DNA from: Cristatella mucedo
Taxonomy: Eukaryota; Bryozoa; Phylactolaemata; Cristatellidae
Length of the DNA stretch: 64,000 nucleotides
Reading direction: 5' to 3'
NCBI GenBank assembly: GCA_009760855.2
Contig: WPIO01000090.1
Coordinates: 434,001 to 498,000, forward strand
Positions 10,441 to 59,829 of this stretch are shown here, one piece after another. Within the stretch, counting starts at the first letter, position 1. Every line of letters begins with the position of its first letter. Made by a program: the position numbers and the translations under genes. The notes under the pieces were generated by a model. That model searched no databases. It was not told the origin of the DNA and saw only the letters and a list, made by a program, of their open reading frames with translations.

Positions 10441-11840
10441 CTTTATTTCAGAAAGCAGCAGTCATATCAAACTCAGTGGCCACGGTGACAGCCCATAGTC
10501 TCAAGGATAAAAATACTCGCAATATTCTGGCTCTCACTTGCAGTTATGTTCCCTACTAAAATGATCTTGCAGATTGAAGTCCTAGAGGCCGATTACCCGA
10601 TCTATATGCCATTTTCCTGAGTTCCAATACATCTTGAAATTATCTGTCGATTCTTTCTGGAAAAACACTGTCCACGTGTTCATGCACGCCTTTAGCCACA
10701 ATAAGCCATTGCCAGGATAACCTCTTCTTGCACGTGTTCTTTAGCAAGACTTGTTTCATAGCATACTAGTTTCTGCTGGCTAGGTTGTCAAAGCAAAATA
10801 TACTGGGTGTACTACAGTTCTGCCATTAGTTATTCAGCAGCTGGTTGCAATGAGCCATAGTAAACATTTGGTTATTTTAGGGAGCTACTAAAATGGCCAC
10901 TTTAAAACGCTCCTAACTTTACTGTATTTGGATTCCAAATGGCGGCAAAGCGATCTGACATAATTCGTTGACTCTACAGCGACATAAGTTAATGCTGCAC
11001 TAAGCGAATTGGAATTGAAAGCCCATTAAAATCTATTGTGTGTGCATCTCATTTACAGAAAACAGTAGCCTTATTTCAAAGGATTTACACTGTGAAGCCT
11101 TCAATTCCTGGCTTTTAAGCTTAAGTAAAAATTTTCAGGTATTGAACACGTATATCTTTCAGCTTTAACAATTTTGGTTCAGCTCTCTAACATAAATAAA
11201 AGATACATCTGAGTGCTTTACATATGCAACAGGGTCAAAGCTTACGATCTGAATCACTAACTGCGAGTTTTTGCCTATTATGTCTGTTTATCCTATCCAG
11301 CCATATATGGTGCTTTAATTTCTTGTACTAGAAGCAACTACGTGAATAATGCTGTCTTTTCTTCAAAACCCTAATGGCTCATCTAACCTACCTTGTTGTT
11401 GCTTAAGAATAACACTGTTTGTTGTTTTTACTTATTACTGCATGCTACCCAGATCATCATTGACCGGGCTTTAATAAAGCAGCCTTAAAAATTATGACTC
11501 AGTTGTCGATTTATTTTGGGGTTTCCAACCAATATTTATTCCGCCCAGTTAGTGTCCTAACTTGTTTTTAGCAGCACTGGTCTGGAGAAGCCGAAGGCAA
11601 AACGAAGAAGTCTAAATCGTATTCTTTTTACGGAAACCAACAGCTCTTGTATTTCTGCACCGTATCAAACATGCCATAATCAATGAGTATTTGGAAGATC
11701 AACGTGAGAATTTTTTTAATAAAATGCATGTCCACGAAGATTTTACCACAATATACTACTTGTCTCACTTGCTTTATGTCTCCACCCTAAATATTTCTTC
11801 ACCGTCGGTATGCATCCCTCCTGGTTTTGTCACCATCTCT
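10440..11840. other. No gene recognised
   Basis: AT-rich sequence. A scrap of L2 3' end is visible near 11195-11250 (a GAGTGCTTTACATATGCAAC segment). Nothing else supportable. Confidence 0.4.
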
Positions 11841-11848
11841 TTGTCTTT

Positions 11849-11869
11849 CTCTCTCTCTCTCTCTCTCTC
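11849..11869. repeat. (CT)n microsatellite
   Basis: Simple CT dinucleotide tract within a pyrimidine-rich stretch that extends to about 11900. Confidence 0.9.
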
Positions 11870-11899
11870 GCTTCGTCTCTCTCCTCGCCTTGCTTTCTC

Positions 11900-12580
11900 C
11901 TTGTATTATCATCATGGCTCAGCTGAGCGTATCTAGCCCTAAGTAAATGGTAAGATCAGGAAATTCATACATTATTTACTGCATGCGATTTCTTTCCAGA
12001 ACGAAAACAATGTATTTCCATGCAAGAACGACTAAAGAAGCAACAAATTAGTTATTTTTGAATTTTAAGGATTTATTTTTTTCCACTGCGTTGAGGCAAA
12101 TCTATTTTCGAATAAAGAGCCCTGTGTATTGCTAATGGTACAGGTAGGCATTTAGTTTTAAAAAAGAGTTTTGATATCTTTCTTTTGATAATTAGGCTCA
12201 GAGAAAAGTTTCTACTCTGAATAAAAAGGCCCCCTACCGCAAGAATCTTCCGAACTCTGCTGAACAGCTTAATTCTTTCATTCTCGTCCCCAGAAAGCAA
12301 GCAAAACGAGTTTCTTTTCCGTTGCTGAATTCATTACCAAAAATTGAAGTTCTCAATAACATCTTATAGGCTCGCCGATACAAAACAGACCTGTTTAAAG
12401 CTTATCTGTTAGCTGTTTACCCTAATATGTAAAAAAAGCTATGCAGCAATGGACGTCTGAGCGCTTGAAGCTTGGAGCCGTTACTGCCATGCTAGGTGGT
12501 GGTGTTGGATACGCCGGCAGCTAGTAACCTGCATATTAAGTATGATCTTTCGCACCTATCATTGCTTCGCTATGGTCGTT
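11900..12580. other. No gene recognised
   Basis: No coding or repeat signal that I can support. Confidence 0.35.
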
Positions 12581-12584
12581 GGAA

Positions 12585-12832
12585 TGCATTTGATTCGTCC
12601 TTGATGTGCTTATGCGTGCTGACACTGTGCATGCTGCCACTAACCACATTTGCCTGCTGACCCTGTGCATGTCACCCTTAACCATATTATTCATTTCGTT
12701 TGTTTTTCAAGCATTATTTTACTTACCATTCAATTGCATTTCACTTTACAGCAGATGTAAAGCGCCTAGAGAGAGATTGAGTTCTCTGAGGGCGCTTTAT
12801 CAAGTGAATTATTATTATTATAATTATTATGC
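12585..12832 (+). mobile_element. L2 3'-end fragment, plus strand
   Basis: Covers the L2 3' untranslated region from GATTCGTCCTTGATGTGC through TGTAAAGCGCCTAGAGAGAG and GGGCGCTTTATCAAGTGAAT to a (TTA)n tail. It is severely 5' truncated, about 250 bp long. Confidence 0.85.
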
Positions 12833-12834
12833 AT

Positions 12835-13410
12835 TTCTCAATTTAGCTGCTGTTGCTAAGATCCAATACTTGGTCATTAACACGCGGAAAGCGCCCCCGG
12901 ATGGGCCAACTCAGGGGTCTCAGGAGTGCCCTATCGTTCGGTATTCCTGTGTCATCTCGTACCCCACTGCCAATTCATCCTAAAAGCATTGCTGCGTATA
13001 TATGAAACTTAGTGGTCAGAAGGCCTGCTATTACTCCGAAAGCCTACCTTAAAGCTTGTCTTTGAAGTTTTCTTTCCACTTTCATTTTCTGAAAAAGGAT
13101 TGACCTGCCTTCCTTGATCGAAACTTGGTCAAAATCGGTAAACTTCACTGAAATTAACAAAGCAACCCAAGCGGTCTTTTCTTTCTTTAAAAGCCCCAGA
13201 TTGATCACAACTAGAAGTGGAAACACTATTACCAAAAGCGACGTACTGCCATTTCATGCCGTTTACACTTACCTCGAAGCAGTCTTTCGAATCTATAGTA
13301 CTGAGTATAACCGACAACAAGTTACCAATGCTGGCTGTTCTCTATTGTTCAGCAAGTACCAAGTTCTCTATTGCATTTTATGTTTCAGACTTTATTTTGA
13401 TGATGCGTGC
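12835..13410. other. Spacer upstream of the duplicon
   Basis: Several overlapping open frames of 60-112 codons occur on both strands at 13044-13450. None shows a recognisable domain, and they overlap one another, so no gene is called. A minus-strand donor-like GTAAGT lies after a short ATG frame near 13270. Confidence 0.3.
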
Positions 13411-13450
13411 AAGAGGTGGACTATTCCTCATTATAAGTTATTTCAGTGTT

Positions 13451-13717
13451 AATAATAAGAATAATAATAATATTGCACTTGATAAAGCGCCCTCAGAGAA
13501 CTTAATCTCTTTCAAGGAGCTTTACATTTGCTGCAAAGTGATATGCAATTGAATAGTAAGTAAAATCATGCTTGGAGAACAAACAAAATGAATAATATGG
13601 TTAGGGGTGACATGCACAGGGTCAGCATGCAAATGTGGTTAGTGGCAGCATGCACAGTGTCAGCACGCATAAGCACAACAAGGACGAATCACAGGGACCC
13701 ACTAAATGCTTTCCTAA
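13451..13717 (-). mobile_element. Short young L2 insertion with empty site in copy 2
   Basis: Only the L2 3' end is present: tail, GCGCTTT motif and 3' untranslated region. It lies between TTTCAGTGTT and TGTCGTTTTGATAAC. The duplicon at 54412-54432 reads straight through as TTTCAGTGTCCGTTGTGATA, so the pre-insertion site is preserved there. Confidence 0.9.
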
Positions 13718-15105
13718 TGTCGTTTTGATAACTTAGCTGACGCCTTCAGCACTGATTTCGTGCTTTGACTGAGTTGTCTCTTGTCTCCCACTTGCATGGC
13801 TCCACTCATATAAATTGTCACACACTAAACCACATGTATTTTTAAAACGGCTATTTGTAGTCACCCACTATGACCTAGTTCTGCTGATCTCACCAAATGC
13901 AGATCTCAATTTGCCTAAGATGTGTACCCTCTTCCTTCTCATTTCATATGCAAGTCTTGAAACCTTTGAAATCGATGCTGCCCTTGCCAAAAAAAAGATC
14001 GACCTCTGCTGCTCAATTACAAGGATGATTGTAAAGATCTAGATTATCGCCGCTATAGCTTTTCGGTCAAAAAGATAGGCATGATCATGAGTCCATCCCT
14101 AAACATGGCAGCATGCCCCTGGAATGGTGGCCCTTAATTCCATGCAACCCTTCAATGTCTACTTTCAATCAGGTTACTAGTGGCCTCGTCGTGAAGCGTG
14201 TATCCCGATCGGAACAAGCAACTGTACTCTCGTCCCTTCTCTCACTGTTTCGCTTTGCCTACATGTATATCTGCTGCTGCCATGAATAACTAACATCCTA
14301 AATGTTCCATTTCAGTCGGGTTGTGTCACATCGTCTTTCAAAAAGGCTTTAGCCAGGTGACTACTCATAAAAGCGACAATAGAAAAGGAGAGCTTAAGCA
14401 ACGTCCACCCAAGCCTATATTCTACGGTTTCAATCAAAGACACTTTAGCGAATGAAACAACAGACCCGCTGAACTCATATCATAAAACTTCCGATCTGCC
14501 AGGTAAGTTCCAGTCTGGTTTAAGAGCTACTAACTCTACAGAAGCTTCGGCTCTGCAGGTCATAGGCTGTGTAACTCGCTTCCACAATTCTTACGCAACG
14601 ACAACAACTCTTCTGCTATCAACGATGGCTCATCCTTTTCAGCAGTCATGAGCTGCTAGTTCCATGCTACTCAGTACTTCGACTACTCTCCTGACTCTGC
14701 TATGCTTACCACTTTCTCTTTGTTACCTTAGACGAAGTCTGTTGGCTACCGAATGGGTACCGAAAGCCGCCCAGGCTGTCAGAGGGCTATACGACACTCT
14801 CATACGTAACACCCACATAGTCTGTATGACTTTGTGGAGTTACAGACGGAGATAAATTACATTACATGTAGCGGCCTATGTAGGAATTTGACATTGGCAA
14901 AAATGCTGTTAAAAAGTAGGTGTGTTGCATAGGCAGGCAGTTACTTCCTTCCTCTCAATCGATACCGAATCGAATATAATTGCACCGGACTAGTGAGGCC
15001 CAGTGAGTATTGGGGGAGCTTTCACCTCCATCTAGTTCTCTGCTGTGCATTAGAAGTCCGACGGAAGTTCACTGGCTGAGAAATCGAAGTTGCCGTCAGA
15101 ATCCG

Positions 15106-15316
15106 GACCAGCGCCTCGTTTCGTTCGTGACGCAGATGCATTGTTATTCACCCGAGCACTAATTGGGAAGAGCTAGATATATCTTGCCTTCTCAGGTCGA
15201 GAAAAACATTGAAGGTTGCATACGAGCAACTGGAGAGATAGTTTGCTGTCAATTGAGGCTAAATTGTCGATCACTCCAAGACTTCTAGGCGAAGAACGTT
15301 TAACTGAGGCTTAAGG
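15106..15316 (+). promoter_or_regulatory. Conserved promoter/5' leader of the kinase gene
   Basis: The 210 bp before the start codon is almost unchanged between the two duplicons (compare 56885-57103). It contains TTCGTTCGTGACGCAGATGC with a CRE/AP-1-like TGACGCA, an AT-rich GATATATC at about 15175, and a pyrimidine tract ending CTTCTCAG at 15195 that looks like a splice acceptor. The acceptor could serve a 5' leader intron or leader trans-splicing. Promoter function is inferred from position and conservation. Confidence 0.45.
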
Positions 15317-52831
<37,515 letters not shown>

Positions 52832-52990
52832 GTCGAACGAGGCGAACTGATTGCTAAGGTTAGAGTCTCGTAGTTAGAGCCTTGATGTAAGGTCACTCTT
52901 TTTAAGCACTTTTTTCCAGCCAATGTCTCTGTTGTTTGTAGAAGCGAACACCTCAAAATCACTCGAACAATTTACAGGCGTTTTCTGAAG

Positions 52991-52996
52991 ATTAAA
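52991..52996 (+). terminator. Candidate polyadenylation signal (ATTAAA)
   Basis: About 160 bp after the stop codon. A canonical AATAAA also occurs near 53295. Which one is used cannot be told from sequence. Confidence 0.35.
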
Positions 52997-52999
52997 TAC

Positions 53000-54110
53000 T
53001 GGTTTGCAACAATTGGAAAACGAAGGCTGACATTCGACTGTTCATGATATCTTCCTGTTGAGCAAACCGTTTTCTCAGTGCGTTTGCCTTCCTCCGTCTA
53101 TCACCATCTACTCTCTCATTGTATTCTCTCTCTGTCTAATAATCTATTTTCTGCGTCGCTGACTACATATGTAGTATACATAGATACGTGCTTATATATG
53201 TCAATATACGCACATGCATTTATATAACTTCTTTCTGTTTCTTTGCCAGGCTCGCATTATCCATCATGACGACTAGAAGTATTGCATATCGATTGAATAA
53301 ACTCTTTGTATTAGTGACTGGCTTTCCCTTTTGCAGTCAACTATTTTTGGTCTAGGAAAATGGTGCAGCAACAGGATGAAATATGCTTTGCCGCTACAAT
53401 TGAAAATAATCTGAGCAGAGTGGAACTTAGAATCCTTCATCTAGAATAGTGAAGGTTATGAAATTGATGAAAAGCGGAAGCTTACACGTCGTTCATTGTT
53501 TGAAGACTTTCAGCTTTAAGCCTCCATGAAATAGTAAAGATCAGCGTCAGATACCCACTTAGGTATAGAAAAGTAAACACAAATTCATTTTTCTTTATTA
53601 AAGTGAAGGTGGCAGTGCTTAGCTACTTTAGAAAAACTAGCACCTCAAAATTCTACCCCTTAAATCATTTCTTACTGGTCTGATTCTTCTTCATATTGAT
53701 CACTGAATCCAAATCAAAATAAATCAAATAATTTCTGTTTTTAAATTCCTTTACCATCATAGCTATTGAAATACACTCCAACATTGGATCGCATTAAAAC
53801 CTTGCATTTTTCCTTCTCGTGTTCTCACGAATCAATGTTCTGGAGTACGGACTAAACTAAAGGTTCTTGAAGTCCGAGTAGTTAGGAAGTACGCCTTTAA
53901 ACTCTCAAAGACCTAACAAGGTTGCATTACGGAAAAATGAACCTGAAATCCTACCCTTTACTAATTGCAATTGACTTAGCCGTATCTGCATGAAATGGTT
54001 AAAGTTTGCTCATACGTAATGACACGTTCCAATTCCTAACCAGGTGAATCGCTTCTATCCATTTTCATTATTAGTGCTGGGGTAGAAATTGTTTCCCATA
54101 GGATTGTAAA
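53000..54110. other. Region downstream of kinase gene, no feature recognised
   Basis: Likely 3' untranslated region followed by intergenic DNA. A pyrimidine-rich stretch lies near 53090-53150. Confidence 0.35.
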
Positions 54111-54114
54111 ATTT

Positions 54115-54270
54115 GCAGAGCAGGTTTGGTCCAGTGGTTAAGGTGCTCGCCCCCGACCACGGTCTGGCTGAGGTCGTGGGCTCCAGCCCGGAAGCAGATG
54201 TGAAGCGCCTGAATAGAGAATGAGTTCTGATAGAGCACTATACAAAGGAATTATATATTTTTCAAGTATT
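54115..54270 (+). mobile_element. SINE family 1, well preserved
   Basis: Box A TGGTCCAGTGGTTAAGG and box-B region GAGGTCGTGGGCTCCAGCCC, then TGTGAAGCGCCTGAATAGAG, the L2-like 3' end, and an ATTATATATTT tail. Confidence 0.85.
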
Positions 54271-55603
54271 TGATGATATTACTGTAATTTACACAAATAC
54301 TGGCAATCAAAATAGTTGTACTTTAGTTGCCTATTGCTACTCATCTGAGTTTTAAAGTACAGTTGTTCGTGAGGTGTTGTCATAGAAGTGGATTATTCCT
54401 CATTATAAGGTATTTCAGTGTCCGTTGTGATAACTTAGCTTAGGCCGTTAGCACTGATTTCGAGCTTCGACTGAGTTTTCTCTTGTTGCCCACTTGCATG
54501 GCTCCACTCATATAAATTGTCACACACTAAACCAAATGTATTTCTACAACAGCTATTTGTAGTAACCAACTATGACCTGGTTCTGCTGATCTCACTAAAT
54601 TCAGATCTCAATGAGCCTACAATGTGTACCCTCTTCCTCCTCATTTTACATTATATGCTAGTCTTGAAACCTTTGACATTTATGCTGCCCTTGCCAAACA
54701 TCTGATTCACCTCTGCTGCTCAATTCTACTGATGATTGTAAAGATCTATATGATCGCTGCTATAGCTTTTCGGTCAATAAAATAGGCATGATCGTGAGTC
54801 CATCCCTAAACATGGCAGCATCCCGTGGAATGCTGACCCTTAATTGCATGCAACACTTCAATGTCTACTTTCAATCAGGCTACTAGTGACCTCGCCGTGA
54901 AGCTTGTATCCGATCTAAACACGAAACTTTACTCTAGTCCCTACCTTCACTACTTCGCTTCGCCGACATGTATATCTGCTGCCGCCATAAATAACTAACA
55001 TCATAAATATTCCATTTCAGTCGGGTTGTGTCACATTGTCTTTCAAAAAGACTTCAGCCAGGTGACTACTCATAAAAGCGACGACAGAAAAAGAGAGCTT
55101 GAGCAACGTCCACCAAAGCCTATCTTTTAAGGTTTCAATTAAAGACACTTTAACGAATGAACAAACAGACTAGATGAACTCATGTAATAAAACTTCCAAT
55201 CTGCCTAGTAATCTCCAGTCTGGTTTAAGAGCTACTAACTCTACAGAAGCTTCGGCTCTGCAGGTCATAGGCTGTGGAACTCGCTTCCACAATTCTTATG
55301 CAACGACAACAACTCTCCTGCTGGCAACTATGGCTCATCCTTTTCAGCGGTCATGAGCTGCTAGTTCCATGCTACTCAGTACTTTGACTGCTCTCCTGAC
55401 TCTACCATGCTTCACGCTTTCTCTTTGTTACATTAAACGAATTCTGTTGGCTACCGAATAGGTACCGAAAGCCGCCCAGGCTGTCAGTGGGCTATATAAC
55501 ACTCTCATACGTAACAACCACATAGTCTTTATGACTTTGCAGAGTTACAGACAGAGATACATTACATTACATATAGCGGCCTATGTAGGAATTTGGACTT
55601 ACG

Positions 55604-56300
55604 TCGATTCTCTCCTCTTTACCCTAAATCTTTTCGCTGATTTCTATACTATCAATCATTAAGTCCTTCTCCAGTGCCTCTCATCTCGCCTGAGCATCAA
55701 TGGAACCAACCTTCAAGGCTTCAGGCCCTATCTCACACCACTTCTTCCCAACCTGCACTCGATACCGGTTAAGTAACGAATGAAGTTCAAGGTTTTGTCA
55801 CTCGATTTGAGGTTTTCTTGTTCTTGTATCCAGCCTACCAATTAAATCTACTTCTCCACCAGGTTAGCTGTCGTACCACATGGTTTTCGAGATCTAATTG
55901 TTTACCTATACCTCGTTCGAACCTCAAATCCTTTGAAGACAGAGCCTTTCTTTTGTCGGTAAGCTCTCAAAGCCTGGAACCCAAATCCGACTTGAGTTAA
56001 TACATGCCCTGAATTGACCTACTTTTTTAAGAAACTAAAAGGCATCAATATGTCACAGAATTTAGTGAGTCAATGAGATTTATCCTTTGGGTCCATCCGA
56101 TCAGTTCAGTCACTGTGCTGGCTTCCAGTGACATAATTAGCATGATGGCTTGAGCACGTGACCCCTAACCTATGCTACGTTTATTGCAGTTGGTCATCCT
56201 GCGAGTAACTATTAGACTGTGCTTCCCTTGCAGCAAATACCAGGAGCCACGAAAGAGTTCATTCAGAGCGCTAAATCAAATGTATATTTATTATTGTTCT
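55604..56300 (+). mobile_element. L2 fragment specific to duplicon copy 2
   Basis: A reverse-transcriptase piece (LFADFYTINH-like, then CLSSRLSINGTNLQ) and C-terminal and 3' sequence lead to GAGTTCATTCAGAGCGCTAA and a TTTATTATTG tail near 56300. Absent from copy 1. Confidence 0.75.
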
Positions 56301-56307
56301 TCCCCAA

Positions 56308-56709
56308 TCAAACTATCATTTGACACCGCAACAGCGATCTTACCCTTTGCTTCTTGCCAATCGACATCAGTAGGTGTGGCTCTTCAAGTCCTTCGGCTGT
56401 GTATGCCTCTTTCACAATTCTTAGTTTAATATTTATAGTCGTAGGCGACTGACTGTGGTGGTTGATTTCCAGTGGTTCAGAGCTATTTATTTGATGCAAA
56501 TCACTTAATAGACTGCCCTCCGGTGTCAACGATGCTTCATACCTTCGGTTGGAAGTGTGGGATGAAGGTTTTTGATACTGTTTAGGCACTGCATACCGCC
56601 AAGGCTTGGGAGTGGTACCAACAATTATGAAGTTAAAAACACCACCTAGTCTTTGCAGGTCTATCGACTGGCTTGGCGAAAATGCTGTTGAAAAGTGGGT
56701 GTGGTTCAT
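56308..56709 (-). CDS. Unrecognised 133-codon frame in copy-2-specific DNA
   Basis: A minus-strand frame beginning MNHTHFSTAFSPSQSIDLQR. Its start lies in sequence shared with copy 1, but the rest is in DNA found only in copy 2, just after an L2 tail. It is rich in Ser, Pro and charged residues, with no signal peptide, membrane segment or recognisable domain. It sits about 400 bp upstream of, and divergent from, the duplicated kinase exon 1. It could be a small lineage-specific gene, an exon fragment or chance. Confidence 0.2.
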   Translation of the reverse strand: MNHTHFSTAFSPSQSIDLQRLGGVFNFIIVGTTPKPWRYAVPKQYQKPSSHTSNRRYEASLTPEGSLLSDLHQINSSEPLEINHHSQSPTTINIKLRIVKEAYTAEGLEEPHLLMSIGKKQRVRSLLRCQMIV

Positions 56710-56884
56710 AGGCAGGCAGTTACTTCCTTCCTCTCAATTGATGCCAAAATAAATATCCTTGCACTGGACTAGTGTGGCCCAGTGAGTGTAGGGGAGCATT
56801 CACGTCAATCTAGTTCTCAGATGTGCATTAGAAGTCTGACTGACGTTCAGTGGCTGAGAAATCGAAGGTGTCGTCAGAATTCGG

Positions 56885-57103
56885 AATAGCGCCTCGTTTC
56901 GTTCGTGACGCAGATGCATTGTTATTTACCCGAGCACTAATTGGGAAGAGCTAGATATATCTTGCCTTCTCAGGTCGAGAAAAACATTGAAGGTTGCATA
57001 CGAGCAATTGGAGAGATAGTTTGCTGTAAGTTGAGGCTACATTTTCGATCACTCCAAGACTTCTAGGCGAAGAACGTTTAACTGAGTCCTAAGGATAGCA
57101 AAA
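56885..57103 (+). promoter_or_regulatory. Promoter/leader of the duplicated kinase exon 1
   Basis: Near-identical counterpart of 15106-15316, including GCGCCTCGTTTCGTTCGTGA, TGACGCA, GATATATC and the CTTCTCAG acceptor-like site. Strong retention contrasts with more diverged DNA on either side. Confidence 0.45.
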
Positions 57104-57192
57104 ATGGCTATCGGTCTTGAATATGTGAGAAATTTGGAATTATGGTATACATTGTATGACCCAATCGGAGGTGGATCCCATGGCACTGTATG
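57104..57192 (+). CDS. Duplicated kinase exon 1 (partial second paralogue)
   Basis: In frame, with the donor GTGAGT intact at 57193. It encodes 29 codons plus two bases, ending in the glycine loop DPIGGGSHGTV. The first ATG of copy 1 is ATA here (57095-57097), so the start falls on the equivalent of Met4. Six substitutions separate the two exons from Met4 on. Three change the protein (Thr to Ile, Asn to Tyr, Phe to Tyr) and three are silent. No stop or frameshift. The remaining exons would lie beyond the window, so this may be a working paralogue or an orphan exon. Confidence 0.75.
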
Positions 57193-57309
57193 GTGAGTCT
57201 GTTCAATCTGAATCGGGAATTGATGTATCCCACCCTGTTATTGTTAGAGTGGTCACTCATTTATTCCAGTTAAATCGGTTGCTGAATATGCAACGATAAA
57301 TCAGTTCGA

Positions 57310-58350
57310 AAGGCGGTATTGTTTGAATATACAAATAATATTTACATTGTTATAGCCAAGAAAAACTGTTCAGGAATTTAAATATGGTCAGTAATATTAT
57401 TAGAGCCCTCTGAACATTAAATGAGCACTCTAGTTAACAATATCCTCATATTGCTTAATATACTAAATATAATAAAAATAGGCGTAATTGACCTGATCCT
57501 TTAGAACAAGTTCTTACCTGAAACATCTGGAAAGGTAGAGTCGCTGCATCTGGCTAGCAAAAAATAGTTATTGGTCGAATTAATTAGCCTACAGCCCATA
57601 ATATGCACATAGTAAAATAACTATAATTTTAACACATCAGTTATGATTTGTAAAAACCACCATGTTGTGCCATTTTACCATATATCAAATTTGCACCGCA
57701 CATATTTAAATTGTTATGATAGAATGAAGCAGAAAAGTCGAAGTGGGAGGGGCAAGGAAATAATTTACAGAAGTAATTTGGCTCACGAGTATCTCCACAT
57801 ACGAGTTTTTTGAAAGACCAGCTGGCTGTCGGCTGATTTTCTGCTTCGAGTGGCGAGCTAAAATTCGGCTTAAGAGCCACCTTCAGATACTCAAACACTA
57901 GTTGCAGCAGCTAACTTCATAGCTATTGGTCTCACTTGGTCATGCACTCACGAATCACTTGCAACAGGCTGGCCTCGATGGCATCACTAATGAAAGATCT
58001 AGGCCCATCATTCAATCATTTAGCACCATCTTATAATTTCCAAAAAACCTATAATTGTTATTAAAGTCACTGATTTTCAGGGAACAGCTTTGTTAATTGC
58101 AATTTTGAATGTTGTTACCAGCCATCTTCAAAATGAATCGTTGAGGCAAATAAAGATTGCTGGGCAGATGATACCATAGATAGACCTTGACACCAGTAGA
58201 TAGACACACGATTTTGTGGGTGATTTTTCTCGGAGAAAACATCCTTTTGAATTGGCTGCACATATATAAATGAAAGTAATATTTATTGTCACAATAGTTA
58301 TCATGATATATATATGTGTGCAATGCTATCAGAAAGCTATATAAATCAAT
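57310..58350. other. Copy-2-specific intronic DNA, no feature recognised
   Basis: First part of the 5.4-kb block absent from copy 1. No coding or repeat feature supported. Confidence 0.35.
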
Positions 58351-58359
58351 CTCTTTTCG

Positions 58360-59480
58360 CGTGTTGTGCTAATGCTTCAAATGTGGCATCATCAAATGGT
58401 TAGTGGGAGCATAATCAACGAAGATATACGAAATGTGATTGGAAATCACACACTGAGTGTGAATGCAAAGATGTTTTGTTAACATGCTTCTTTTGCAAAC
58501 ATAGTCAGGTAAAGGACGAATTACTGGGAATTTAAATGTCAAGTCAGGTGTTATGGTTAACCCACTTCGAAGACAGTCCATGCTCGGAGAGAAATCCACG
58601 GCACGATCTTAAAAGGATTCGCGGTGCCTAGGATGTGCAGCTAAACGGTTAAATCTGGAAAAGCTGGTGATACGTTTCCAAGTCTATTGGGGAAGTAGAT
58701 CCCATTGGTAGCGTAGAACCAACAAATTGATGGACATAGGATGTAAAGAAAAAGACGGTAAGTCTTCTTTCAAATGTGTCCTTTGAAGCGAACATAAAGC
58801 ACCTATAAATTGGCTGCGATCTCTGAGAACGCATTATCAAGTGCACTTTTATTATTATTGTTATATAGTTTGGTCAATTAATGTGCCCCAAATTAAGGTT
58901 AACTTTGAGATACATTTTAAACTCACTCCTAGCTGAATCACAATATCATGTTCGATAAACAACAAGAATAGCATGGTTAGGGATGACATGCTCAGGGTAA
59001 GATCCCATGTGTGGTTAGTGGGAACTTGCAGTGTCAGCATGCATAAGCGCAAAAAGAAAGAATCACAGGGACCAGCTAAATGCCGTCATAAATAGGTGTG
59101 TGTTTAAGTTCATTTTAAATGTGGTCAAGTCAGGTGACGTCGTGAGGCAAGCCGATAGAGTATGCGGCGAAAGCTGTGAGACTGGGTCACCGAACAGCTA
59201 ATATATGTTAGCTAGTGCAGGATAACGAAAGTAGGTAACTAATTGTTATATTTCTGAAGGTAATGGACTGTAAGATAGGTGGCCTTAAGGAATGAAAAGT
59301 GATAAAACACGCTTGACAATCACCTGGTTAGTCAAAAAGAAGCCAAACAGTTCACTTGAACACACTGTTATTGATTAATAATGACATAGTCATTCAAATT
59401 GAGAGCCTAAAAGCTAGCTCTGCTAATTTAGTGACTTCAAAATAACCATGTTTCCAACCAACTCACGAACAACAAGAATC
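58360..59480. mobile_element. Cluster of old L2 fragments
   Basis: A minus-strand 3' part lies at 58360-58720. A plus-strand 3' end is at 58780-58862 (AAAGCACCTATAAATTGGC, CGCATTATCAAGTGCAC, TTATTATTA). Another minus-strand 3' part is at 58920-59480 (GGTTAGGGATGACATGCTCA, GGACCAGCTAAATGCCGTC). Confidence 0.65.
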
Positions 59481-59524
59481 CAAGCGGTTGAGATAGTTTT
59501 GATTTAGTTATAACTATAATGCGT

Positions 59525-59710
59525 TGTGAGCCGTGATGACACACTAGGTAAGGTGGTTGCTTTCACGACTTTGGTCCCAAGGTTGTGGTTTCGATTCCTT
59601 TGGTGGGCGATCCTTTGTCGCCACTGCTAGTGGTGGCGATAGCCTTAAAGGCTCTTCTGTGGCTATAAAAAAGAGGCTGTTTAGTCAGCCAGGATGTATT
59701 TCTATGTTAG
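59525..59710 (+). mobile_element. SINE family 2, plus
   Basis: GTGAGCCGTGATGACACACT, box B GTTGTGGTTTCGATTCC, GGTGGGCGATCCTTTGTCGC and AAAGAGGCTGTTTAGTCAGC. Confidence 0.82.
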
Positions 59711-59829
59711 TTTTATTTATAGCTAAGAATACCAATACCACTGAACATATTGCTTGCCAGCTAACTATTTGTGACCACGATTTGGTGACATGTACTTCAC
59801 TAGTTGGATTTTAATGAGCAGCCTAATTT

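Noticed and set aside
13044-13320. Minus-strand frame with VKFTDFDQVSIKEG resembling a kinase DFD motif, and donor-like GTAAGT nearby
   Set aside because: No HRD, APE or glycine-loop sequence accompanies it, and several frames overlap here; the resemblance is most simply chance.
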